From contig CAJUCE010000052.1 of assembly GCA_910584865.1 (NCBI GenBank), forward strand, positions 1-22,512: a DNA stretch of 22,512 nucleotides, given 5' to 3'. The position numbers and the translations under genes are program-made. Below, piece by piece: positions 15,570-21,784 of this stretch. Below the pieces are notes generated by a model. The model had not been told where the DNA came from. It saw only the letters and a program-made list of their open reading frames with translations, and made no database searches. The stretch's first letter is position 1, and every line of letters starts with the position of its first letter. This stretch comes from an uncultured Acetatifactor sp. GTDB lineage: Bacteria; Bacillota; Clostridia; Lachnospirales; Lachnospiraceae.

Positions 15570-16100
15570 ATGGGAACAGTTTACGAAAAATATATGGCAC
15601 TGTCCATCGATAAAGGGCTTTTAGGTTTAGAACCAGGAGTTATTACTACCCCATACTTTTGTTATCCTGTCAATGCAGAGTCAATAGGATTTGAAGGGTG
15701 TATTCTGTATTGTTTTTTACCAGAGTATGGAGAGATGGTATTTGCCTGTAATCCAGAAAGCTGTGCAGATCGAAATGTTTATCCGCTGGCAGCAAATTTT
15801 GAAGATTTTATCCGTCTGGTTTTGGCTTGCGGCACTGCCAATCCAGTGGAGCAAATTGTATGGATGAACAGAGAACAGTTTGACGAACACATTGCGAAGG
15901 AAAAAATGATTTTGACACAGGAGCAGGAAGCAGCAGGAAACCTGCTTCAACAAAGATTGGGTTTATTGCCGATGGAGAATCCATTTGAATATGTCAAATC
16001 CGTGCAAAAGGGCTTTGATGACAGTAGGATACAGTACAGCGATGAATATTATGATGTGACCGGCATAGTGAACCTGAAAGGGTGCCTGCCTCCTGATTGA
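15570..16100 (+). CDS. SUKH-like putative immunity protein
   Basis: This is a 176-residue soluble acidic protein. The middle section reads GFEGCILYCFLPEYGEMVFACNPESC, then VYPLAANFEDFIRLVLACG and a later EQFDEHIAKEK. The order of a glycine-rich strand, an ACNPxSC-like turn and a LAxxFxxFIRL helix resembles SMI1/KNR4 (SUKH) immunity domains. The resemblance is by eye and the family is highly divergent. GGAGGTG lies five bases before the ATG at 15570. No partner toxin is visible nearby, so it would be an orphan immunity gene. Confidence 0.5.
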   Translation: MGTVYEKYMALSIDKGLLGLEPGVITTPYFCYPVNAESIGFEGCILYCFLPEYGEMVFACNPESCADRNVYPLAANFEDFIRLVLACGTANPVEQIVWMNREQFDEHIAKEKMILTQEQEAAGNLLQQRLGLLPMENPFEYVKSVQKGFDDSRIQYSDEYYDVTGIVNLKGCLPPD

Positions 16101-16198
16101 CCTTTATCGGAATTTGATATGACAGCGGGCAGAACAGGATGGCAAATACATAGGCACTTGCTGTAGGGGAAGATGCCTTGATAAGGGGACAGGTAGAT

Positions 16199-16540
16199 AT
16201 GCTGACAGCAGAATTTGGTATAATTGAGGATATAGGGGAAACGCAGGAGTATTCCTATACTCCAGAGAAATATCAGTGTATATGTATTGATGATGCTTAT
16301 ATAGATGACTGGTGGGATAAACTGGTTCTGTTAAAGACTTATTTCCATAGCCTTGACCGTCCTGAATTTGGACTTGCGAGGTGGGGAATCACATTGATAC
16401 CGCCTGAGTCCTTATCGGGTTTTCAAGAAATCGTGTTGTCAGACAGGCGAATCAACAAGGATATTCATCTGAGGGAATTAGCGGATAAAGTAAATGATGC
16501 GATTAACAGGAACAAGTTTATGATACATTTCGGGATTTAG
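16199..16540 (+). CDS. Putative immunity-type protein, small and soluble
   Basis: This 113-residue acidic protein is rich in aromatic residues, including YTPEKYQCICIDDAYIDDWW, then TYFHSLDRPEFGLARWGITLIPPESL and a helical tail ending NKFMIHFGI. I recall this general pattern in small proteins encoded beside other immunity genes of gut Firmicutes, but cannot assign a verified family. The ATG at 16199 is preceded by GGGG about ten bases away. The ORF could extend upstream in frame to a TTG at 16178 but without a better site. There is no signal or membrane helix. Confidence 0.55.
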   Translation: MLTAEFGIIEDIGETQEYSYTPEKYQCICIDDAYIDDWWDKLVLLKTYFHSLDRPEFGLARWGITLIPPESLSGFQEIVLSDRRINKDIHLRELADKVNDAINRNKFMIHFGI

Positions 16541-16677
16541 TGAAGGGACGAATTTCCGCAGTATCATATCTTCAATATGCTGTAGAAAGGATATTTTTGA
16601 CATGGAGATAACGGGAATTAAGACAGGGAAAGTTCTTGCTGTATATTGCTGACAAGGCATCATGGGGGATAGTGGAT

Positions 16678-17013
16678 ATGGGTATAAGGATTGATTTTTC
16701 AGAGCCGGTTATCGAAAAAGGTATCGTGATGGAAATGGGCAGTGGGGATTTGGACGATTTCTATGCTTCTGCGTCTGACTTTGATAAAAGCAATCTCTTT
16801 TTCATTTTACTGGCATCATTACACTATTATGAAGAAAGCGGGGATACCGTTAGGGCGGCGCATCTGAGTTTTTTGACAGCATATTATGTGTTTACGCCTT
16901 TGACACCGCCGGGCTCCCATCAGCTTGCTTTGCATTATATCAAGAAAGCTGTATCCATGAATCCACTCTCGGAGTATAAGGAGTGGCTTTCAATTATGGA
17001 AAAGGGGAACTGA
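16678..17013 (+). CDS. Small helical protein, possibly TPR-like, unknown function
   Basis: This 111-residue protein starts MGIRIDFSEPVIEKGIV and has helices NLFFILLASLHYYEESGDTV, RAAHLSFLTAYYVF and HQLALHYIKKAVSMNP. The paired-helix pattern ending in AVSMNPLSEYKEW resembles tetratricopeptide units. I prefer the ATG at 16678, nine bases after GGGGG; a TTG at 16636 is possible. It lies among immunity-like genes and could itself be one. Family not recognised. Confidence 0.5.
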   Translation: MGIRIDFSEPVIEKGIVMEMGSGDLDDFYASASDFDKSNLFFILLASLHYYEESGDTVRAAHLSFLTAYYVFTPLTPPGSHQLALHYIKKAVSMNPLSEYKEWLSIMEKGN

Positions 17014-17100
17014 TTAGCGATAAGGCACAGGAGGACAGGGCAGGCTTTCCCGATATCCGGCGGATAGGGAAATCGGGGAGCAGGAATAGGAGATGTAGAT

Positions 17101-17751
17101 ATGGGTAAGGGCGCAGGCGGTGTATCCATTATAGGTGGAGCAGACGGGCCGACAAGTATTTTTATTGCAGGAAAAGGCGGCAAGGTAAAATTCACAACAC
17201 GCATACAGAATTATTTCCGAAAAATAAAGAGGAACAGGATAAAAAAGAGGATCATTGCCAATCCCCATACGCTGGAGGAAGTTGTGGAGTGGCTGAAACG
17301 GGAGCATGGCGCTGTGGAAGTTTCTCAGCAGTCTCATAATTATCTGGAACAGAGGAAGAGTTTAAAGGCATCCCTTATCATGCGCCACCGCCCAGATTTG
17401 TTGGGAGAGCTGATAAACTTGGAGCCACCGGACGGGGAGGATATGGAAGCATTGAAAGCATTTTGTGGGAAGATTCAGGAGCGGTGCGATAGGGCGGCGG
17501 AAATTGCAGATGAAATCTTCCCCATAGATTTCCACATATATGAGATTAAATGGGCAGAGAATGACCGTATGCGGATAGGGGTGGAAACTGTCTGGCAGGT
17601 GCTTGACGGTTCATTCAGCGGGGATGAGAAAACCATGAAACAGTTAAGGAAACTGTTTAAGAAGATATATTTGTATTACGGTGTTACTGCCGAAGATATA
17701 GAAAATGAAACGGAAAGGTACAAATCACTTTTAGGAGTGCTGTGTTCATAG
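17101..17751 (+). CDS. Soluble protein with an N-terminal GGADGPTSIF motif, unknown function
   Basis: The 216-residue protein begins MGKGAGGVSIIGGADGPTSI (residues 1-20), continuing FIAGK. The core GGADGPTSIF (12-21) matches the conserved motif of beta subunits of Na+-translocating decarboxylases (OadB/GcdB/MmdB). Those subunits have many membrane helices, whereas the rest of this protein is charged and helical (RIQNYFRKIKRNRIKKR, then TLEEVVEWLKREHGAVEV) and contains no membrane span. It is therefore not a decarboxylase subunit. The motif may be a signal, a ligand loop or a relic. AGGAG lies eight bases before the ATG. The stop abuts the ATG of a longer reading of the next gene. Confidence 0.6.
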   Translation: MGKGAGGVSIIGGADGPTSIFIAGKGGKVKFTTRIQNYFRKIKRNRIKKRIIANPHTLEEVVEWLKREHGAVEVSQQSHNYLEQRKSLKASLIMRHRPDLLGELINLEPPDGEDMEALKAFCGKIQERCDRAAEIADEIFPIDFHIYEIKWAENDRMRIGVETVWQVLDGSFSGDEKTMKQLRKLFKKIYLYYGVTAEDIENETERYKSLLGVLCS

Positions 17752-17790
17752 ATGCCCAATTTTCTGGGAAGCAGTGAAAGGATGATTGAA

Positions 17791-18330
17791 ATGGATATTA
17801 CAGGAATAGCAAAAAGCCATCAAGCGAATAGCACGGCAGTGGGAAAGGCATCCTCCAAGAAAGGCTGGAAGCTGACGGACTCCCTCCAGAAGAAGATTAC
17901 TGCGCTTGCCAAAGAGGATGCGGCGCAGAATGTCTATATGGGGAATCAGTTCCTCGCCCTGCGGAAAAGCGAGGTCGCCAAAGTCGCGCCGGACAGGGCG
18001 GCGCTGATCGGCAGAATGAACCGGGCCATGTCCGGCGATATGGAAAACATGAAGCAGATAGAGGAGGCGGACAGGAGGTGGCTGTGCATCCTGTTTGGCG
18101 AGCCGTATGAAGCCGAGTTCCAGTCTGGCGGAGGAGTCCATGTGTATGATGAAAACGGTGACGAAATCCTTACATACACCGCAGGCGTGGGCTGGCATGA
18201 GAAGGAGTCGAAGGCGGAGACGGAAGTGCATGGCGCATTGAAGGCTGCCTACTATGGCGCGTACCATGCGGCAAGGCAGGAGATCAATTCCGGGATGGAA
18301 GTGCAGGACGGGTTTGATGCGAGGGCATAA
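17791..18330 (+). CDS. Conserved island protein of unknown function (MDITGI N-terminus)
   Basis: This 179-residue protein begins MDITGIAKSHQANSTAVGKA, then an amphipathic, lysine-rich stretch and helices containing MNRAMSGDMENMKQIEEADR, followed by a beta-like GGGVHVYDENGDEILTYTAGVGWHEKES and a helical, His-rich end. An in-frame ATG at 17752 exists, but AAAGGA sits nine bases before 17791, so I use the latter. It shares the short Gly/Thr-rich start and soluble, helical body with the proteins at 14079 and 15038. No known domain is recognised. It may belong to the same functional set. Confidence 0.6.
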   Translation: MDITGIAKSHQANSTAVGKASSKKGWKLTDSLQKKITALAKEDAAQNVYMGNQFLALRKSEVAKVAPDRAALIGRMNRAMSGDMENMKQIEEADRRWLCILFGEPYEAEFQSGGGVHVYDENGDEILTYTAGVGWHEKESKAETEVHGALKAAYYGAYHAARQEINSGMEVQDGFDARA

Positions 18331-18375
18331 ATACAACAAGTGAGATTCACAGATTAACTTTTCAGGAGGCATGAC

Positions 18376-18582
18376 GTGAAAAAGAAACTCATTATTGTTT
18401 TTGCGGTAATAGCGGTGTTTCTATTGCTGATTCCGGTTAAAAAGGTTTATGAGGATGGTGGGACACAGACTTACACATCCTTGACATATAAGGTGATTGT
18501 CTGGAAGCAGATAGATGGGAAAACGGGGACGGAATTTTACATTTTCCCTAATAATTTCCACCAGTTGGATTATTATGAGTGA
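18376..18582 (+). CDS. Small exported or membrane-anchored protein
   Basis: This 68-residue protein has a lysine-rich start, one hydrophobic helix (about 4-20) and a short polar tail with VYEDGGTQTYTSLTYKVIVWK. I recall related short proteins with a GGTxxYxxLxYKV pattern in Lachnospiraceae, often near defence or immunity genes; this is memory, not a search result. The start is GTG at 18376 with AGGAGG six bases upstream; the nearer ATG at 18371 closes after two codons. It is the last gene before the terminator region. Confidence 0.68.
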   Translation: MKKKLIIVFAVIAVFLLLIPVKKVYEDGGTQTYTSLTYKVIVWKQIDGKTGTEFYIFPNNFHQLDYYE

Positions 18583-18868
18583 TTTCTAATGCACAAACGT
18601 TAAAAGGGAACCCGGCAGGGCAGTTTCAAAGGGAAGGCGTTTGTTGGAAAATGCCAGAAACAACAATACCTGATATAGTGAAAGGGGAATTTAACGGGCA
18701 GGCAAGCGCCACAGCCCAAAGAACATCATTTATACAAGAGACAGGGAGATAGCTCCCTGTATAGATTAAGGGGAATCTGTCCCGGCAGCGGGACATAAAA
18801 TATCTGTAGATCATTTAGCTGAAACTTAGATCATCATAGGCACGGGAGGCAGCCTCCCATGAAACAGT
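18583..18868 (+). other. Non-coding region rich in short hairpins
   Basis: About 290 bases hold no convincing gene. Perfect small hairpins occur at 18741-18760 (ACAGGGAG-ATAG-CTCCCTGT), 18778-18795 (TGTCCCG with CGGGACA around GCAG) and 18844-18858 (GGGAGG-CAG-CCTCCC). TAGATCAT is repeated at 18807-18814 and 18827-18834, 20 bases apart. A 33-codon frame (18651-18752, starting MPETTIPDIVKGEF) lacks a good ribosome-binding site and ends within the first hairpin; it may be a relic. Confidence 0.5.
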
Positions 18869-18924
18869 ACAGAAAAGCCAGCGGCACAGATAGGAATCTG
18901 GACGGCAGGCTTTTCTGTTTTTTT
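18869..18924 (+). terminator. Strong intrinsic terminator closing the island
   Basis: ACAGAAAAGCC (18869-18879) pairs perfectly with GGCTTTTCTGT (18908-18918). A smaller inner stem pairs CAGAT (18887-18891) with ATCTG (18896-18900), and seven T's follow (18918-18924). It terminates plus-strand transcription of the island just before the stop codon of the convergent XRE gene. Confidence 0.85.
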
Positions 18925-18934
18925 AGGCATTCTG

Positions 18935-19321
18935 CTATGCCTGTCTGTCAGGGATTTCTTCGGAAGCCTCTGCAGGCAGGCTCTCAGGGTCTGTCCCCGT
19001 AAGTACGGATGCTGCGGCTGCAAGGGCGGCAAGGGTTCTATCATCGCACAAAGGGAGCAGCCGCAGCAGTGTCTGGTATGCAGATCCCGTCCTGTCATGT
19101 CCATCCTGGAAGATTAAGTCGTTTGCGGATATGCCGAGCGTCCTGCAGATATGGAAAAACCCCTCAATGCTTGTGGAACAGCGGCAGCGTTCCAGATCCT
19201 TCTGGAAGGAAACGGAATGGCCGAGCAGCTCCGCGCACTCAGCCTGTGTGAGCTTCCGCTCCTTCCTTGCCCTCTTTAGGGCGGCGCTGAAAACGCGGGC
19301 ATCTTTAATCAATAAAGACAT
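18935..19321 (-). CDS. XRE-family regulator, Tn916 ORF9-like position
   Basis: This 128-residue protein has an N-terminal helix-turn-helix of Cro/CI type (about residues 10-66: LKRARKERKLTQAECAELLG, then IEGFFHICRTLGISANDLIF). A helical C-terminal extension includes LLRLLPLCDDRTLAALAAAASVL. I start at the ATG at 19321, because AAGGTG lies seven bases upstream. The frame runs about 20 codons further upstream, where the sequence contains the operator-like palindrome. It is divergent from the sigma-like gene, as orf9 is from orf7 in Tn916, and likely represses that promoter and its own. Confidence 0.85.
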   Translation of the reverse strand: MSLLIKDARVFSAALKRARKERKLTQAECAELLGHSVSFQKDLERCRCSTSIEGFFHICRTLGISANDLIFQDGHDRTGSAYQTLLRLLPLCDDRTLAALAAAASVLTGTDPESLPAEASEEIPDRQA

Positions 19322-19381
19322 TCTAATCACCTTCTGATAGTAGTGTATTGCCATACCTGGTAAAAGTAAAAATGGTAAAGA

Positions 19382-19400
19382 CACACTAAAAGGTAGTGTG
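19382..19400. promoter_or_regulatory. Operator-like palindrome upstream of the XRE gene
   Basis: CACACTA-AAAGG-TAGTGTG is a perfect 7-bp inverted repeat with a 5-base spacer, about 60 bases upstream of the XRE start. A related half-site TAGTGTA lies at 19341-19347. This is the expected size and place for an autoregulated XRE operator. Confidence 0.5.
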
Positions 19401-19475
19401 ATGAACTACTGACACCCAGACATCTGGTGAACAAAAAAAACATGGTTCATCAGGGTCTTATTTGGGTGTCTTTTT
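19399..19475 (+). terminator. Attenuator-like terminator with an alternative pairing
   Basis: GACACCCA (19411-19418) pairs with TGGGTGTC (19463-19470), followed by TTTTT. Inside it CTGGTGAAC (19424-19432) pairs with GTTCATCAG (19445-19453). TGATGAAC (19399-19406) can also pair perfectly with GTTCATCA (19445-19452), which would prevent the outer stem. It lies on the sigma-gene side of the divergent region, about 300 bases before that gene. Confidence 0.6.
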
Positions 19476-19561
19476 GTGCCATGGGAGAGGACGCATGGCA
19501 GGCATTGGGGAATGGTCATAAGCCGGGCAGCGGCAGGGGAGTTTCGTTAAAAAAATCATAG
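19442..19561 (+). CDS. Possible 39-residue leader ORF over the attenuator
   Basis: An ATG at 19442 opens 39 codons (starting MVHQGLIWVSFCAMGEDAW) that run across the terminator stem and end with TAG at 19561. There is no good ribosome-binding site (the upstream bases are nearly all A). It may be noncoding; it is listed because translation across the hairpin would influence termination. Confidence 0.2.
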   Translation: MVHQGLIWVSFCAMGEDAWQALGNGHKPGSGRGVSLKKS

Positions 19562-19774
19562 CATTTCAGGGGGCATTCTGCACCCTGTATGGTAGTTTTT
19601 TACGCTACTTTTTAGAGGAAAACATCAATTTGGAGAAAAAGGGCGGTTATCCGGGCCTGCGGGCGGGTAAATGCCCTTTTATATTTGCGGTCAAAGCCCG
19701 CATCAGTCATCCGGCAAGGGGGCCTCCGGTTCCACGGTCTGTAAGGGAACGTGGAAAGACAGGAGGACGAAAGG
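19562..19774 (+). other. Leader region before the sigma-like gene with a hairpin at 19637-19680
   Basis: Together with the attenuator this makes a stretch of about 450 bases without a firm gene. AAAAGGGC (19637-19644) pairs perfectly with GCCCTTTT (19673-19680), a terminator-like stem ending in four T's. A short GTAG/CTAC stem at 19592-19608 precedes TTTTT. An open frame at 19630-19842 has low-complexity basic content and overlaps the real gene; I see nothing supporting it. Confidence 0.35.
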
Positions 19775-20218
19775 ATGAAGGAAAAACAGACGGATTCCGT
19801 GCAGAACCGCTTTACGGCATACCTGATGGCGGCAGCGGATAACACGCGGAAGAAATACTGGGAACGGAAATACAGGCTGCAGGGCATGGAGGCTGCCAGG
19901 GAGGACATCCTGGAGCGGAACCATGTGGATTTTGAGGAGCAGTACCGGGCGTATATCAGGGAACATACGGATTTTATCTTCCGGGACTGGCAGCGCTACG
20001 GTGAGCTGCTGGCACGGTTGGAGAGCGACCGCCTGGCAAAGGCCATAAGCCGCTTAAAGGACCGGGACAGGGAGATCCTGTTTGCCAGGGTCTACGGGGA
20101 GCTTACCTTTGCACAGCTGGGGGAGCGGTTCCAGCTGGAGACGAAACAGGCGGAGATGGCATATTACTATGTGCTCAGGAAATTACGGAAGGAGATGGAT
20201 GGGAAAGATGGGATTTGA
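19775..20218 (+). CDS. Sigma-70 region-4-like factor (Tn916 ORF7-like)
   Basis: This 147-residue protein has a helical N-terminal half and a C-terminal sigma-70 region-4-like helix-turn-helix (about 88-140): ISRLKDRDREILFARVYGEL, then FAQLGERFQLETKQAEMAYYYVLRKLRKEM. No region 2 is present, so it is not a complete sigma factor but matches the short sigma-like proteins (ORF7 type) of Tn916/Tn1549-like conjugative elements. I choose the ATG at 19775 with AGGAGG about 13 bases and AAAGG directly upstream; a frame-open start at 19751 is less supported. Its stop overlaps the following HTH gene, so the two are co-translated. Confidence 0.82.
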   Translation: MKEKQTDSVQNRFTAYLMAAADNTRKKYWERKYRLQGMEAAREDILERNHVDFEEQYRAYIREHTDFIFRDWQRYGELLARLESDRLAKAISRLKDRDREILFARVYGELTFAQLGERFQLETKQAEMAYYYVLRKLRKEMDGKDGI

Positions 20219-20390
20219 GAGACTGCTGGAGCAGGCAAAGGCCGGGGATAAGGATGCGCAGGAGGAGATCTTCCGGATGTACCGGCCGCTGCTCATTAAG
20301 AACGCCATGGAGCAGAACGTGTTTGAGGAGGACCTGTATCAGGAGCTTTCGGCAACGCTCTTAAACTGCATCCGGAAGTTCACGGTTTAA
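20208..20390 (+). CDS. Helix-turn-helix protein, Tn916 ORF8-like
   Basis: This 60-residue protein starts MGFERLLEQAKAGDKDAQEE and includes MYRPLLIKNAMEQNVFEEDLYQEL and LLNCIRKF. That arrangement matches the small HTH/sigma region-2-like protein encoded by orf8 of Tn916-family elements. It overlaps the preceding gene by 11 bases with GGGAAAG as its ribosome-binding site. In such elements the pair orf7/orf8 promotes excision and transfer by driving xis-int and transfer genes. Those genes are not found downstream here. Confidence 0.8.
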   Translation: MGFERLLEQAKAGDKDAQEEIFRMYRPLLIKNAMEQNVFEEDLYQELSATLLNCIRKFTV

Positions 20391-20422
20391 CCAGTGCCGG
20401 AGCATTCAGAGCCGGACAAACA

Positions 20423-20474
20423 GTAATTATGTGGTAATTATGCGGGGGATGCTGTGTTTTGGGCATCCCCTGCG
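20423..20474 (+). repeat. Direct repeat and GC-rich hairpin after the ORF8-like gene
   Basis: GTAATTATG is repeated at 20423-20431 and 20434-20442 (11-bp period). It is followed by a hairpin of GGGGATGC (20445-20452) with GCATCCCC (20463-20470), extendable by several pairs outward. No T-tract follows the hairpin, so it may mark an operon end or a protein-binding site. Confidence 0.45.
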
Positions 20475-20486
20475 TATAAAATGATA

Positions 20487-20609
20487 TGTCGCTAAAGGTA
20501 TCCGGCATCCCTGCGATGTCGCAATAATGAAAACAGACCTTCTGCGACGGAAAAACAGGGAGATATGCCTGCCAAAAGGCATATCTCCAAAGGTATACCT
20601 TTAGCGACA
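20487..20609. repeat. res-like recombination site before the serine recombinase gene
   Basis: TGTCGCTAAAGGTAT (20487-20501) and ATACCTTTAGCGACA (20595-20609) are perfect 15-bp inverted repeats. Between them lie further half-sites: GCGATG (20513-20518), TGTCGCA (20517-20523) and TGCGACG (20543-20549). These define two inverted pairs, about 30 bp (20487-20516) and 34 bp (20517-20550), close to subsites I and II of Tn3-type res sites. The right end also contains palindrome AAAGGTATACCTTT (20589-20602). A 12-bp hairpin GGAGATATGCCT (20559-20570) with AGGCATATCTCC (20577-20588) sits inside. Confidence 0.55.
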
Positions 20610-20638
20610 CGCAATCTTACAGAAAGGGGTGGACTGTC

Positions 20639-21316
20639 ATGGCATCAAAGAAATTCGGATATGTGCGTGTGAGTACCCGCGAGCAGAACCCGGACCGCCA
20701 GATACATATACTGCGGGACGAGGAGGGGATCGACGAGCGGGACATCTATGTGGAGAAGGAGTCAGGGAGGCAGTTTGGGCGCCCGGTGTACCGTTCCCTG
20801 GTTGACAACATCCTGCGGGAAGGCGACCTGCTGGTGGTGACGGAACTGAAGCGTTTCGGGAGGAATTACGAGGAAATATACAAAGAGTGGTTCCATATCA
20901 CAAAAGAGATCGGCGCCGACATCAAAGTAACCTCCATGCCCATCCTGGATACCACGCAGTCGAAGGAGCTGGTGGGACAGCTGATCACGGATGTGGTGCT
21001 GGCGGTGTTCGCTTATGTGGCGGATGAGGACTGGACGGAGCGGCATGAGCTGCAGCGCCAGGGCATCGAGGTGGCAAAAGCGGACGGAAGGCATCTGGGA
21101 AGGCCGAGGGTGGAGTACCCGGAGAACTGGGAGGAGTGCTATGGGAGATGGAAAAGCGGCACGATCTCGGCAAAGGAGGCTATGACGCTTACAGGGCTGA
21201 AGAAGGACAGTTTCTACCGGCTGGTCAAAAAGTATGAAGCAGAGCTGAAAGGTGCAGAGGAAAGGCTATGCGCGGGGAAAACCTGTGTCGGTCTGGCGGA
21301 CGGGGAGAAAGGGTAG
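20639..21316 (+). CDS. Small serine recombinase (resolvase/invertase family)
   Basis: This 225-residue recombinase has catalytic Ser12 in GYVRVSTREQNPDRQ, then ESGRQFGRPVYRSLVDNILREGDLLVVTELKRFGRN and the long helix VLAVFAYVAD. The end carries an HTH (about 160-200: GRPRVEYPENWEECYGRWKS, then ISAKEAMTLTGLKKDSFYRL). It has the size of Tn3-resolvase/Hin-type proteins. In the helix after the core, where an ER pair is usual, the sequence is ADEDWTERHELQRQG. The ATG at 20639 has AAAGGGG about 11 bases upstream. It probably acts on the half-sites directly upstream; multimer resolution or DNA inversion are both possible. Confidence 0.88.
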   Translation: MASKKFGYVRVSTREQNPDRQIHILRDEEGIDERDIYVEKESGRQFGRPVYRSLVDNILREGDLLVVTELKRFGRNYEEIYKEWFHITKEIGADIKVTSMPILDTTQSKELVGQLITDVVLAVFAYVADEDWTERHELQRQGIEVAKADGRHLGRPRVEYPENWEECYGRWKSGTISAKEAMTLTGLKKDSFYRLVKKYEAELKGAEERLCAGKTCVGLADGEKG

Positions 21317-21433
21317 GCTGCTGCTCTTTTTTGTGGTTAATGAAAAATTTATAAAAAACTTTGCGGAAAATTTCAAGGAAATAGAAGCAGGGGACTCTTT
21401 ATTATATAGAAACAATTTTAAGGAGGGCTGTTT

Positions 21434-21667
21434 ATGAAGCAGGGTACATTGTTTTATGACAAGGAAAGCGGGAGGTACAATTTCCATTACATTGACGGGG
21501 ATGGGGACAGACGTGACTACGGCGGCATCCATTGCGGGGAGGTTTTTGAGTTTAAGCTGAACGGAGCCTGGGTTCCGGCCCGTGTGGAGATGGGCATGGA
21601 CCGGGAGTGGTATCTGGTGGGCCTGCCGGGGCTGAAGCTGGACGGGCTGGAGGTGAGGACGGAATAG
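21434..21667 (+). CDS. DUF5348 family protein
   Basis: This 77-residue protein starts MKQGTLFYDKESGRYNFHYI and continues with YGGIHCGEVFEFKLNGAWVPARVEM and WYLVGLPG. This is the compact beta-rich pattern of the DUF5348 family, common in conjugative elements and prophages of Clostridia; its role is unknown. The ATG at 21434 has AAGGAGG eight bases upstream. It follows the recombinase by about 120 bases of AT-rich DNA. Together with the neighbouring Tn916-type genes it supports a mobile-element origin for this end of the window. Confidence 0.8.
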   Translation: MKQGTLFYDKESGRYNFHYIDGDGDRRDYGGIHCGEVFEFKLNGAWVPARVEMGMDREWYLVGLPGLKLDGLEVRTE

Positions 21668-21703
21668 GGCAGAGGGCATCCGTAAAATTATATTACCAGT
21701 ATA

Positions 21704-21732
21704 ATGACAAAACGGGAAATTGGTGTTATAGT
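21704..21732 (+). promoter_or_regulatory. Sigma-A-type promoter for the small gene at 21785
   Basis: ATGACA (21704-21709) and TATAGT (21727-21732) are separated by 17 bases, each one mismatch from consensus. Transcription would begin near 21739. A second -10-like TATAAT lies at 21700-21705 without a partner. Confidence 0.5.
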
Positions 21733-21784
21733 GGTTACAGTTAGAAAACAAAGCGGACCGGATGGGTCCAGAAAGGAAAAGATC

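Noticed and set aside
17101..17175. Na+-translocating decarboxylase beta subunit
   Set aside because: Only the GGADGPTSIF motif matches; the protein has no membrane helices and is half the family length.
14079..18582. Polymorphic toxin locus with a toxin gene
   Set aside because: No large repeat-rich toxin, no nuclease or pretoxin domain is seen; only immunity-like and unknown small genes.
18583..18924. T-box or other known riboswitch
   Set aside because: The T-box core and specifier arrangement are absent, and no aminoacyl or amino-acid gene follows.
19630..19842. Forward open frame before the sigma-like gene
   Set aside because: Gly/Arg/Pro-rich, no ribosome-binding site, overlaps the hairpin and the supported start at 19775.
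20502..20594. Invertible promoter segment
   Set aside because: No convincing -35/-10 pair in either orientation inside the 93 bp, so only a recombination site is claimed.
20487..20609. Tn3-family transposon
   Set aside because: No large transposase and no 38-bp terminal repeats; only the recombinase and half-sites are present.
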